A DNA stretch of 64,000 bases from Sesamum alatum (lineage: Eukaryota > Streptophyta > Magnoliopsida > Lamiales > Pedaliaceae). Below the pieces are notes generated by a model. It was not told where the DNA came from. It did not search any database and saw only the letters and a list, made by a program, of their open reading frames with translations. Where the stretch lies: NCBI GenBank assembly GCA_034509735.1, contig JACGWO010000008.1, forward strand, positions 12,659,864 to 12,723,863, in the 5' to 3' direction. Shown here in pieces: positions 12,401 through 24,600 of the stretch. The first letter of the stretch is position 1; each line of letters starts with the position of its first letter. The position numbers and the translations under genes are program-made.

Positions 12401-13089
12401 CCGATTGATCCTGAGTGGATACTGCTCACGCGGCTGTGGGAGGGCGCAGATGACGTATGGGGATGGCACTTCGACCCGCACCTCTGCTTCTCGGTCAAAA
12501 GTGCTTATCGCCTTGCATTGCGCCTCGGCTGCTCGGGGGAGACAAGCACGGGTGCCGGTGCCCCGTCGTGGGACTTCCTCTGGCGTGCTAAAGCTCTCCC
12601 AAGGTGACTCTGTTTGCTTGGTGCTGCTGCTACGACGCACTACCGACCCAGGCGAACCTCCGAAAATGCGGGGTTGCAGTGGACGAGATTTGTGTTTGGT
12701 GTGGGGAGGCTGAGGATGGAATCTCACATGTTCTGGTACTTTTTTCATTTGCGAGGCTGGTTTGGGCTCTGTCCATGCTCCCCTGTGCCGCAGTTTTCGA
12801 AACGATGGCGGGAACGGAAGCTTGGATGCGTCGGGCACATCATGCACTGGATTGTGGGGCTTTCGTTCGGTTCCTCACCATCTGCTGGGCCCTTTGGAAC
12901 CATCGAAATCGGTGTCTTACGAGGGCGGCGTCGGGGATGCCCCCGAGCTGCTTGCCATGGTCCAACGTCACATTCCTCCCTGGTGTTACCGTTGTCAGTT
13001 TTTTGTGTTTTTTTTCCTTTCTGTGGCTAGGCTTTCATTACATTTCCCTCACGTATGTCGTTTTTTTTCAGTGTCTTACACCAATGTGA
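9423..13089 (+). pseudogene. LINE-A ORF2, endonuclease-reverse transcriptase
   Basis: The start is the ATG at 9423. The apurinic-type endonuclease shows WNCQG (near 9438), ISETKS (near 9525), GDFND (near 9829) and SDHAVI (near 10089), so all its catalytic motifs can be read despite several internal stops. Reverse transcriptase motifs follow: [46 protein letters not shown] and [10 protein letters not shown] (catalytic Asp pair, near 11510). A C-terminal zf-RVT domain (FAWCCCYDALPTQ, ICVWCGEAED) lies near 12610-12740. In the conserved KAYDR motif this copy has KANDQ, so Tyr and Arg are lost. Frame changes occur near 10660, 11215, 11390, 12240 and 12605. The exact C-terminus is uncertain. Confidence 0.92.
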
Positions 13090-13131
13090 ACTCTCACCAT
13101 TAATATAACTACCCTTGGGGTCGTTTTCTCG

Positions 13132-13164
13132 AAAAAAAAAAAAAGAAATCATATTGAGGAAAAA
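13132..13164 (+). repeat. LINE-A poly(A) tail and 3' target duplication
   Basis: Thirteen A residues (13132-13144) end the element. The next 20 bases repeat 7310-7329 exactly, which confirms the insertion boundary. Confidence 0.95.
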
Positions 13165-14199
13165 TAACACAAAAAAAATGAAAATCAAAATAACGAAAAG
13201 GTGAAATCTAAGAAGAATTAAAAAGAAAACAAAATAAATACATGTTTTTCTTATACAAAATTAATTTTCTATTATATTATGAAAAAATATGTATATCTAC
13301 TCAATCAAATTGAGAATCTAAAAGAGAAATTCTTAAAACTTTTTCTTTCCTTGGATCTCCATTATCCCATTTGAAAAGGGATGAAGGTGGATTCCTACCT
13401 GGAAGTCTCTTCCAAAAAGTGATAAGTTAGTATTATGAATGAAGGCAGAGTTTAACGTATACAATTCTCTTAAATATGAGATCGCTTCTTTTGCTCATAA
13501 TATTCACCTTATTCACTCGATGGAAAGGATTTAATCCTGGTATAATGTTTGTTGAGGGGATATAACTAACTAACATGCATCCCAAAAGAAAACCTTTATT
13601 CATGCGTTAAAAAAGTTTAACATTAGTAAAACAAAAAGAATAACTTGTGCATTTATAATGATGGACATTGGTCAATGAGTTGTCTTTGTTGCATTATGAA
13701 ATTTTTACCAGATTTCATTAATTATTGCTTATTTTTTATATTCTTTAAATATCCTCATGAGGATTTTCTTATTTTTATGAAAAATTTTAGGATTTACTTT
13801 GGCCACTGAACTTTTTTAAACGGGAGAATTAACAATCCTGTTAAGATTAAACCAAATTAGTTCTATCTTTCCATGCAAAATTCACAAAAATTTCAGAAAT
13901 TTAGTTTGGTAACTAAACTTTTTAAAAAAGAAGAAATTAGAATTCCTACTAAAATTAAATCAATCAATAGAAATTTTTCATGCAAAATTGTAGGGATTTC
14001 ACTTGTTATTAATTGATTTTTTAAAAGAAATTAATTCTTGCTAAAATTAAACCAATCAATTAAAAAAAATTTCTAGATAATTAAATAATTCAAAATTCTA
14101 AAAATTTAAAATTCTGGTCATAATTGAACCATTGATCAAAGACCCTCTTCAAATATATATATATATATATATATATAAACATATATTAATAGTTTAACT
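13165..14199. other. AT-rich intergenic sequence
   Basis: No gene is visible. The right part (13750-14150) has internally similar segments built on 'attttagg...aaactttttaaa' patterns. It ends with 'cttcaaatatatat' and an AT tract (about 14149-14177). The last segment matches the terminal motif of the Helitron-like units at 49.8 and 53.0 kb, so this may be an old relative of that family. Confidence 0.6.
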
Positions 14200-15228
14200 A
14201 TAAAAATTAAATATACATGAACTACAAAACAAAATAAGATAATAGAAAATATTAAAAAATCAAACAAAAGAAAAAAAAAATCATACCTGCTTGGGTAAGA
14301 TTTTTTTTTTTTTTTTTCCGTATATTGTGGAGTTCTTTTTTTCGTGATTTTGAGAGGAGTTTCTTTGGGTGAAGATCCTATTAACACATAAAAATAACAT
14401 ATACATGAACTATAAAAATAAATTAAGATAATAAAAATATATATGAAAAATCAAACAAAAGAAAAAATTTCATACTTGCTTAGTACTTGTAATCAGTTAT
14501 TAGGTAAAATTTATGATTAACACATAAAAAATCACACATACATAAACTAATAAACATGATAAGATAATAAAAACATTAAAAATGAAGCAAAAACATTCAA
14601 AATTCATAACTACTTGACTATACATTTTTTTTTTATATAGGGATTTAAACTATCCTGACAGATTACATAAGGAGGCTAGGAAAATGGTTTTTGCCATCCT
14701 CATTCCGCGATGTAATTGGTTAAACGACTAAACAATCATCAAACTTATATATTCGATAAATATTTATATATGTAACTGCAAAAGTTTATAATTGATTTCC
14801 TTTTTTAAATTTGTAATTAAGACATAAATAAACTATAAAACAGAATAAGATAATAAAAACATTAAAAATCAAGCACAAAGAAAAATTTTATACCTACTTG
14901 ACTATACAATTTGGTCACAATTTTGAACAATGGTTCAATGACGAAGCATTCATCAAACTTATATATTCGATGAATGTTTATCCATGTAATTGCGAAGTTT
15001 ATAATTAATTTTTTTTTAAAATCTACAATTAACATATAAAAATCAAACAATAGAATAAATTTAATACCTGCTTGAGTATTTTTTTTTTTTTCATATTCTG
15101 TGAACTTGAAGATCCTATTAACATATAAAAATCACACATAAATGAATTATAAAAGTAAATTAAGATAATAAAAAAATTAAAAATCAAGCAAAAGAAAATT
15201 TTTCATACGTGCTTGAGTACTTGTAATT

Positions 15229-15260
<32 letters not shown>

Positions 15261-15410
15261 AAATCTAAAATTAATACATAAAAAATCACATATACATAAA
15301 TTATAAAAAAAATAAGATAATAAGAACATTAGAAGTCAAGCAAAAGGAATAATTTCATACCTACTTGAATAATTTTTTTTTTCTCGTTTCTTGTAGACTT
15401 GAAGATCCAA
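14200..15410. repeat. Diverged tandem array, about seven copies
   Basis: A unit containing 'aactataaaa...aagataataaaaa...aatcaagcaaaagaaaaa...ttcatacctgcttga' recurs about seven times, near 14216, 14403, 14540, 14825, 15037, 15130 and 15290. Spacing is irregular, about 100-290 bp. A (TC) tract at 15229-15255 sits inside one copy. Two copies of the same unit occur at 48785-48960 and two at 51640-51865, inside the Helitron-like units. Unit number therefore varies between 2 and 7 among relatives. No coding potential is visible. Confidence 0.75.
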
Positions 15411-17585
15411 TTGAAGACTCTAAAATTTTTTAATCCTCATTGCATTTTTGGTGGAGTCCGATGAAACTTAACAACATAATCAATATCATAAACTTAGCAA
15501 CATAATCAATATTGTAGACTTAACAACATGATTAGGTCATTTGAGTGAAAAATTGCAAAGAAAAATAATGAATTGGGTCTGATTCAATAACAAAATTGCG
15601 GTTGATTGCAATATGTGATTTTCAATTACATATAAGGGTTGATTTCAATTTTCAATTACATATGACAAAATACGTGACTGATTCCAAATTTAATATTTAA
15701 TTAATGTAGATGGTCAAAATTAATTAATTAAAAATATATGTTAAAAAAACAATTATTAGGTAAAATATGGTAATATAATCAACAATTATTTTGATGGCCT
15801 AAATTAATTTAAAATTATGTGTTAAAAACTCAATTATTAACTTTCCAAATTTAAAATAGAAATATTTATTATAATAAAAAAATTCAAAATTCTAGAAACT
15901 TAGGATTTTGGTCGAAATTGAAAGAATTGGTCAAAATACTTCATTCAAATATATATAATAATCGATGTGTATTGCACATTAAAATGAGTGTGCATAATTA
16001 AATACAAATTTTAAAAATTAATTTTCATTTTTAAGGATATATTTTACTTAAAGAAATTTAAAAAATTAAAATAAAATTTTAAAAATTAAAATAAAAAATA
16101 TAGCAAATTAATAAGGTTATTTTTCTCTTCATTAATTATTAATTGCATAGAGCTTATAAGATCTTGTAAAAATAGTTAGAAAAGTTAATTTTTTTTAAAA
16201 AAGATCTAATAAACTCCAAAATATTTTATTTTGAGATTTTATAAGTTTTTTTTTAAAAAAAAAAATTGTCAAACGGTTTTAAATATTTTAAAAGTTCTCA
16301 AATATCTTATAAGATGTTTTTAAGAGCTTTTAAGCTTAAGAAACACCCTTTAAGCTGTAAATGTAGGTCGAGTGTTGTTATAGTTTTGATTTAAATCAAT
16401 TTGATTTAAGTAGATGAATAATATAATTTGTAAATAAAAAATATTATTTTCAACAAAAAAAAATTGATAAAGACTTATATTTAGGTGTTGCAAACACCGA
16501 TTAAGTAATAAGAAAAAAAGATCGAAATCCTCTCTAACCTCGTCTTCAAACCCAGCTACCACTACCTTCCTCAAACCCAACAAATTCCGCCTAGATATGC
16601 ACATACACGCCCATTGTCACATAAACCTCCCCATATCAACCCACATACACCAAACCCATATCAACCCACATACACCAAACGTCTCGTCACGCCCAAAAAA
16701 TAGGTCCCCTCCACTAAATTCTATTCATAGAAAGCAAGCTAATAGCAATTAAATAACAATATGCTATCCGAAAATAATAACCTATCAACTTGAATAATTC
16801 TATGTCCTACTCATTCGACCTCCTTCCTAACACCTCGGTCTTTTTTTTAAGTCAGATAGACATTGACTTGTTCACTTTGTCGCCTGTATTTGGAAGAAAA
16901 AATTTAAATTGCATAGGCAAATACTTAGTGAGGCAAGAAGTGAGTGCACATAAGCTAAAATAGTCGTAGTAGAAAACTTGATCAAAATAATTAAACAAAT
17001 TATATTAACTAGCAACAACATTGATCAAACCTGTGACGAACAAGTTAGGTAAAGACCAAAATCACATGATTTTTACTTTATGTCTTCCAAAATATTACCT
17101 ACTACCTTATCCTCCATTTATGCAGCGACCCCGCAGCCGTATAGAACTGGCAATGTCTAGATACATAGCGGCGTCAATCACACCTAAACAACCTACAGTC
17201 TGCACATGAAAGGACACTTAAATGGGAATTGAACGACGAAGCCTCTATTGGCAGTCCAATGCTATCCTAGGGTGCTCAGCAAATCGTCTAGCCATGGTTC
17301 AAACGATTGTTTTGTAAGAATCACTTGAAAAAATTCATAAGGCTAGTTGAATAATCATATAAAAAATAAATATTTAAATATCACATGCACATAGAATATA
17401 ACGACGAAGTGCATGATATCAAGATAAATTGGTTCTTGGATACTCATATGGGCTCTAGAGGTTGCTTTCAACGTTATTTTATAATGAATACTAGAATTCG
17501 TCAATGAGCAATATAGTAATCACTGTGTAGTGCCTAGCTCCACAGAATCTGGTGGCCCATTCAATCTAGATAAACTAAAAATTGT
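15411..17585. other. AT-rich intergenic sequence
   Basis: No gene is recognisable. Near 15890-15960 lies a third instance of the 'aattctag...gaatttTGGTC...cttcaaatatata' terminal motif, degenerate. A 24-bp unit (catatcaacccacatacaccaaac) is present twice in tandem near 16634-16681. A short reading frame at 17021-17209 has no recognisable similarity and I do not call it. Confidence 0.6.
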
Positions 17586-18882
17586 GGCATACCTGCGCGC
17601 ATAATTTTCATAATATTTTTATTTTATTGAAGCTCATAATTTATTCATATATCTTAAAATTTATCATTGGTTTACAATCTCACATACAAAACCTGATTGA
17701 TAATTTTTTCTAATGCATTAAATATCAATACACTATTTAACTCAAATTAAATTAAAAAATTAAAACTTTGTAAAATATTTGTTATATTGATAATGATGAT
17801 TATATATACATACAACACAAATACTAATATATTATTTCTATTTCAATTAACAATAAACTTAACAAATTGAGAGTAAATTTAATTTTTGAGTATATGTAAT
17901 TGCATGAAATTAATTTTCTAAAGGAACTTAATTAAATTGGTTAATTATACTGACCTCCCCTACTACAATGGGAATATATAAATTTCCCCCTCTTACTATG
18001 AAAATTACGTAAACTTCCCTTCCAAATATATCCACCTTACAAATTGCCCATTTCCTTAGTCAACTTAACGGAGTTTGCTGATATCATAAAAAAAAAATTG
18101 GTCTGAACTTCCTATAATACCCTCAACTTGAATAACTCTATTTTCTATGACTTAAATATCCGGCCATAAGGGATAATTTGCTATTTCTAAAGTAAATAAG
18201 GGCGTATACTCGTAACTCTTAGTATATTATTTAATTTTTTTAATCACATATTTATGTATGTGTAGGTTGTGACATTAATTTTTATTCCTAACAATCATAA
18301 AGCTTGAAAATTTTGTTGAAATTATATTATTTTATAGCAAGTAATAAAATAAAGGTTATATTATTCAAATGTTAAAAATATTGAGACAAATTTCAATAGT
18401 TTAGCCAATTTTACTATGTCAAATAAAATTTTAAACAAGTCACTTTTATTGTATTTTAATTCTATAAAATTTTATACATTACAATTCTTAGAAAAATGAA
18501 GACATAAGTATATTTTGAAATTATTCAAAAAAATATCTTTTTTCCTTCTTTTTATTTCAAATAAAAAAAATACTTCTATTATTAATTTTATTGAATTATT
18601 TTTAGTTTTATAAATGAGGGCAAAATGGTCATTTAAGCACCTATTGTTAAATTTGACTAACAGGTGTTAGCCAGAAGGGGTAATTTTTAATTTTCATAGT
18701 AAGAGGGGGGAATTCGTATATTCCTATAGTAGCAGGGAAGGTTAGCGTAACCAATCTTAATTAAACAGTTAATCAATACATGAGTTGGGAAGTTGAAGGG
18801 CATATTTTGTATAATAATAATTTGGTATAGTGGTATAAAATCCACAACTTTATATATATATAACCCCTTCTCTTTATAATAA
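17586..18882 (-). repeat. Dispersed ~480-bp repeat, inverted copy, split by a MITE
   Basis: 17586-17936 and 18766-18882 together are the reverse complement of the segments at about 48991-49470 and 51891-52365. Shared landmarks include the stretch reading 'accaaaaatgcccttcaact' in the direct copies and the 'cttctctttataata' end. The two halves are separated by the MITE at 17937-18755 and its target duplication. On the minus strand the repeat starts with a Helitron-like 5' sequence (tattataaagagaagggg), immediately after the CTAG end of the neighbouring Helitron. No protein is encoded. Confidence 0.8.
17937..18755. mobile_element. MULE-type MITE, 819 bp
   Basis: The ends are inverted repeats of about 65-70 bp; both sides show 'ttggtta' near the tip and a 'ccctcttactatgaaaatta' block further in, read inward. 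The flanks carry the 10-bp direct repeat cttaattaaa (17927-17936 and 18756-18765). Long terminal inverted repeats with a 9-10 bp duplication fit the Mutator superfamily. No transposase is encoded, so it depended on an element elsewhere. It interrupts the ~480-bp repeat and is therefore younger than it. Confidence 0.85.
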
Positions 18883-19168
18883 CTAGCCGTCGTGGTACGC
18901 TGTTCCTGCGTGCATATAATAAATAATTTTTTATATTTTAAAATATATTATAAATAAGAGTAAAGTATATAAACTAACATATCACCTTAAAAAAAAAAGA
19001 AAAGAAAGAACAAACTAATTTATCAATTAATAGAAAATTTGAAAGTTGAATAAAGTAGTTATCATATCAGTTTAGAGTTATTTTTGGCATTACAAAAAAA
19101 TAGTGCGGCAGTGTCATTAACCGCCACTTGTGAGTAAAAAAGGGGTTTCTTTTATATAATAGTATAGA
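18883..19168 (-). mobile_element. Small non-autonomous Helitron-1, 286 bp
   Basis: Read on the minus strand it begins TCTATACTATTATATAAAAG, a classic plant Helitron 5' end. It ends in GCGTACCACGACGGCTAG, a small hairpin region followed by CTAG. An A precedes the CTAG on the plus strand and a T follows the other end, consistent with A/T insertion without target duplication. It encodes nothing. Confidence 0.8.
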
Positions 19169-19896
19169 TACTAGCCGTCGTGGCACGTTCCTGTATGCAT
19201 ATAATAAATATTTTTTTTATACTTTAAAATATATTATCAATAAGAGTAAAATATATAAACTAACACATCACATTAAAAAAAGTAAGGAAAGAAAGAAATC
19301 TAATTTATCAACTAATATAACATTTGGAAAGTTGAATAAAGAAGTTATCATATCAGTTAGCAGCAGAGTGAAAAACGTGAACCAGACTTTCCCTTTCTGA
19401 AGATACAGAAACACAGCATTGCCTTTTCTCGAAGTTGAGCTCCGTCCGCCGCCCTCCAGCCTCGTCTCCAGCGACTCTTGCCGGCGATAGTTCCTACACG
19501 TCACCCTCGTCCCTCCCTCCGTCTCACGTTGCCCTCCATCAACCGACGTGCCCGCATGCATCATACACCTTGCGGTGTGTGTGTGTTTTCATCGCCATTC
19601 GCCGACGGCGGCCAGCCTTCACCCAAATTGATGCCGCCATCCCGTTACCCATCCCCAGGCGACCCCTCGCCGGCAAACAGCTCCCATTTTGCGCTACCCA
19701 CGCCATCGCACACGCCGCCTGTTCCTGCGCGCGCACAGCCTCACTTCGTCGCCGGCTTCGACACCGGCAATCGTGCCTCTGACCACCACCATACCCTGAC
19801 CACCATCACACTTCCGGCCACCATCAACCTGAACACAACCTACCTGACCACCTCCACAGCCGTTCACCACCAACTTCCTCCGGTGATGTGTTTGTG

Positions 19897-21648
19897 ATGG
19901 CTGCCTCCTCGACGGACATTTTGCCTCCGGCGGAAAACCAGCCACCGCCAAATGATTCACCGATAGCGGCACCTCAAGCATCGCCCAATCCGGTGGTCCC
20001 TCCGACTAAGAGAACATATTCCAACGTTGTTCAAAACAACACAATTGCAAGCTTGCATTTTGATCCCAACAGAGCTGCCAAAAAACATTCCAGGAAGAGG
20101 AATGCGCTGCAATGGGTACGGTCTCCTCTTTCAAACGAGACCCAGGTATTTCTTTCTCTCACTCTAAAATTGCTACTCTTGCTGAATGGTTGAAATATGA
20201 TCTTGTTGGTAAATTCTCACATGGATTGCCTAATCTTACATTCCTAAAAAATCGCATTGTTAAACTTGGATTGAGAGGATCTGTTTCTGTGGGTGCTATT
20301 AACGTGAAACATGTTCTTATACATTTGTCGCATGAAGAAGATTATTCTCGACTGTGGCTTAGGGGAGAATGGACATTTGATACTATTCATATGAGAGTCT
20401 TTAAATGGACACCTACTTTTAATCCTCAAATTGAATCTCCTATTGTGCTGTTTGGATTAAATTTCCTGAATTGCCTTGTCACTTGTTTGAAAAAAGATCC
20501 CTCTTTAGCATCGCCAAACTTATTGGTAAACCACTGCGTATAGATGAACCTACTTCGGATTTAACTACACCTAGCTTAGCTCGTGTTTGTGTGGAATTGG
20601 ACTTAACAACCCCAAAAATTCAACCAGTCTTTTTAGAATTTGAAGATATCACCATTAGACAGCCGGTCATCTATGAAAATTGCTCATCATATTGTGCTCT
20701 ATTTAAACATGTTGGACATGATCATACCATGTGCATGCTTAAAATCAAGAATATCAATCCAACTCTTTTGCAAGAACCACAATCTAGTAATATACATAAA
20801 CAAATTAAACAAGTTGCCAATGAGAAAGATAAGGGTAAGAAGGTTGTGTTCAATATCCCGGACCACAATGAAATCACTCATGTTGAAAACAATGTGATAT
20901 TACATGACCATGATTTGGTGTTAGCTGAGGAAGTTCAGGATTAGAGAGAGTGTAGCAAGGATAAGGAGACCTATAACAACTACATGAGCCAAAAGGATCA
21001 GGGGCAAAAATTTCCATTCTTAATGTTGAATCTATCAAGGAAAAGGAAGGACATAATCCTCTACTACAGAAACCTCATCTGGAGGATGAAAGGGATTATT
21101 TTGACTATGAAGATCCTCTTCTAAATACTCTCCTGGATAAAAATTGGGAGATTGATGGTCCGAACAAAGAAAGAATGGAAGAGGGGATGATTGAACATAT
21201 TGAAGCTATCAATTCTATGATGGAGTTCTAGGCGAAATCCAAATCCCAGACAACCGCCAACACTAGTAAAATTCAGCCACTATCAAACCACACAGCAGGG
21301 CAATCAGAACCTATTTCCAATAGATTCCAGTTGTTGGAAAACTTAGACACAGATGCTACCGATTGTGAAAGCGAAACTCAAATTATTTCCAACAATGAGA
21401 TTGATACGGTGTCCTTCACACAAGAGCTGCACAACAACAGGCAGCAAGAGGATAGGGAAAAGCTTCAACTCTTCCTACTTGAGTCGACAGAAAATAGCAA
21501 GCACAAAAGACACAACTTAAGTGAGGATGCTACCCACTTTCACAAAGCCACCGCCCTCACGACCAAAGGTAAAAGGGTGAAAGGTAACAGTTCCCCCAAA
21601 ACACTCCTGAAAAGAAGTACAAGGTCCAACTCTTCTACCCTTTTCTAA
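19897..21648 (+). pseudogene. LINE-B ORF1, DUF4283-type protein with damaged zinc knuckle
   Basis: The start is the ATG at 19897 (MAASSTDILPPAEN). After a proline-rich leader the frame shifts near 20115 and again near 20465. The DUF4283-like region includes KLGLRGSVSVGAIN, WLRGEWTFDTIHMRVFKWTP, and LIGKPLRIDEPT and RVCVELDL in the next frame. The knuckle near 20690 reads CALFKHVGHDHTMC: the second Cys of the usual C-X2-C pair has become Phe, so zinc binding is probably lost. Stops follow from 20942. The last stretch (21331-21648) ends in a TAA directly before the ORF2 ATG. Confidence 0.85.
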
Positions 21649-24600
21649 ATGATTAAAATCTTACTTTGAAATATTAGAGGGATTGGGAAAGCTTCAAAAC
21701 AAAAAATTCTTTGTGATTTGATTTTGGAACATAAACCTCATATTTTGGTTCTCCTGGAACGTTTCTTCAGCTTGATGAGTATGTCTTTACTCGTATGTTT
21801 GGCCTTTCCTTTGTCTCCACTAACTCGAATGACAAAATCTGGTGTTTCTCGTCTCAAGATGTTAATGTGCAGGTTCTTCAAGACAATCAACAATTTCTTC
21901 ATGTTAAGGTTACATCTGGTCTCATCCCGAATGTTGTGTGTTGCAACTTCGTCTATGTTAAATGCAATAGATCTTCGAGACGAATCCTGTGGAAATAGCT
22001 TAATGTTCTAGCTTTGGATGAGACCCCCTGGCTAGTGGGAGGAGATTTCAACACCTTTTTGACTGCCAACGAAAATTTAGGAGGGCAATTGGACACTCAT
22101 GAACACATGGGGGACTTTGCATATATGATATTAGATACTAGGCTTATAGATGCTGGATTTAAGGGGGAACCGTTCACCTAGACCAACAATCGAGCTTGAA
22201 AGAGATTAGACAGAGTTCTTTATTCGAAAGAATAGACTAGCGCATTTACTTGTACTCGCGTCTCACACTTACCGGGAAGGACCTCTGATCACCATCCTCT
22301 TCTCGTCACTTCCTCCCACTCCGAAAACAGAGGTCCATCATCGTTCTGATTTCTCAATATGTGGACCAAACATGCAATATTTCTTGACACGATGAAACAC
22401 TCGTGGAACCTTCCCATCATGGGCTATGGCATGTACCGGCTGCAGCAGAAACTATATCGTAGCAAGGAACTCCTCAAACAATGGAACAGAGATACCTTTG
22501 GAAATATTTTTAGCAGGGTGGAACAGGCTAAAGCCAAGGCTATTGAGATAGAAGAACAATTTGACAGACGTCCCACGGAGGCATACCGCATTGAACTCAA
22601 CAAAAGGAACGTTGAGCTGATCCAAGCTTTATCTCTTGAGTCGGAATTCTGGAGGCAAAAGAGCAACTGCAAGTGGCTTGAAGCAGGTGAAAGGAACACT
22701 AAATACTTCCACGCGTTGGTAAAAAAGAAATGCATACATTCCTGCATCCACAGAGTTTCGGTCGATGGCCAAGAGATCACGAACCCCAACCAAATCAAGA
22801 ATTCAGCAACAGTGTATTTTGAAGAACTTCTTACCGTAGCCGGCTCCCATGACTCGGATTTTGATCCCCAATTCACATTCCCCTCTATATCGGAGGAAGC
22901 TAGAGATGCCCTTATTTCCATACATTCAGAAAAAGATATTAAAGAGGTGGTTTTTAGCATTAGTAGGGACAGTATGGCGGGCCCAGATAGCTTCACTTCT
23001 GCTTTCTATCAAGAATATTGGGACTTCATCAAACAGGACATCATTGACGCGGTGAAAGACTTCTTTTCAGGAACTCGCATACCTATAAGTTTCACAGCCA
23101 CCACTATTACTCTCATCCCTAAGGTGGAGTCACCCAATCTTGGAATGACTTTCGTCCTATCTCCCTGGGCAATGTTTCCAACAAAATTCTCTCAAAATTC
23201 GCATATAGAAAACTTGCTCAGAACCTACCACATATCATTTCACCTTCACAGAGTGGCTTCGTTCCAGGAAGACTTATTGGAGAAAACATCTTGCTTGCAC
23301 AAGAACTGGTCCATTCCATCGACTCTAGGAATAGCAAGGGAAATATGATCATCAAGTTAGACATGACAAAGGCCTATGACAGGATTAAATGGAGCTTTCT
23401 ATACAAGATATTGGAGAAAATGGGATTCTCTCTCAATTTCATTCAGCTTATTAAAAATTTGATTGAAAATTGTTGGTTCAATGTTCTCATTAATGGTGAA
23501 ACAGGTGGTTTTTTCAAATCTAGTCAAGGTCTCGAATAAGGAGACCCCATTTCCCCTGCGCTTTTTATCTTGGCAGTCAAAGCTCTATCAAGAAGATTGG
23601 ACCACCTTTTCGACTCCAACCCTTATATGTTCTACCAGACAGGGAGTAACATTAAAGTTTCTTACTTAACTTATGAAAATGATGTCATATTATTCATTAA
23701 TTGTGAGGATAACTCTCTTTTAAAACTTATGCAGTTTCTGGACGACTATGAGGAGATCTCGGGCCAAAAGATCAACCATGCCAAAAGTTCCTTTATCCCC
23801 GGAAAGAAAGCCAATTTGATTGCACACAGGATCATTCATACCACGGGATTCTCCATGAAAAAACTTCCCATTACCTACCTTGGAGCCCCTCTGTACAAAG
23901 GTCACTAAACCATAATGTTGTATGATGATCTTATTAACAAAATCTGCTCAAAAATTACAGGATGGGAGCACCGTTTTCTCTCCCAGGGAAGTAAGCTGAC
24001 ACTTATCAAAAGCGTGCTCATCTCCATGCCAATCTATTTATTGCAAGTCCTGAATCCTCCTGTTGGCGTATTCAAAAGATGGAGCAGCTTTTTGCTAAAT
24101 ACTTCTGGGGATCCACTGACAATCACAGGAAAATACACTGGACACAATGGAATAACCTTTGTTATCCTACTTGTGAAAGAGGCCTTGGTGCTAGAGATCT
24201 CAAAGACATCGTGCTTGCTTTTTCACACAATCTTTGGTGGCGGTTAAGGCTAAAGAACTCACTGTGGGCAGATTTCACCATTGACAAGTATTGTAAAAGA
24301 GATCATCCCTTACTTGCTAAAGCCCCGAAGAATGATTCTCCCATTTGGAAAAGACTTTGCAAAATCAGAGCAGAAGCGAACAACAACATTTTCTGGACCT
24401 TAGGTGCTGGTGAAACAGGTTTTTGGCAAGACTGGTGGTTATTGGAAGGTAGTTTACAGGAGATCACAGGAAATTCCACAAACATCTACACTCCTGTTAA
24501 ATGGTTCTGGACGAATGGACAGTGGGATGAGGCTAGACAGTGGGATGAGGCTAAACTTCAACAGGTTCTGCCACAAGTCCTCATTACTCGTGTTTTAGAG

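Larger units (their letters stand above)
7330..13144 (+). mobile_element. LINE-A, near full-length L1-like non-LTR retrotransposon
   Basis: A block much richer in GC than its surroundings carries ORF1 (zinc-knuckle protein) and ORF2 (endonuclease, reverse transcriptase, C-terminal zinc finger) on the plus strand. It ends in an A tract at 13132-13144. The flanks repeat a perfect 20-bp target site (starting gaaatcatattgagg) at 7310-7329 and 13145-13164, the signature of target-primed reverse transcription. The length of about 5.8 kb suggests little or no 5' truncation. No RNase H domain follows the C-terminal zinc finger, so it belongs to a different L1 lineage from LINE-B. Both reading frames carry multiple stops and frameshifts, so the copy is dead. 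Confidence 0.95.

Noticed and set aside
12188..12847. Minus-strand reading frame of 219 residues
   Set aside because: It is antisense to the LINE-A ORF2 C-terminus, in GC-rich sequence where long chance frames are common.
17021..17209. Short plus-strand frame of 62 residues
   Set aside because: No recognisable motif, promoter or conservation signal in AT-rich sequence.
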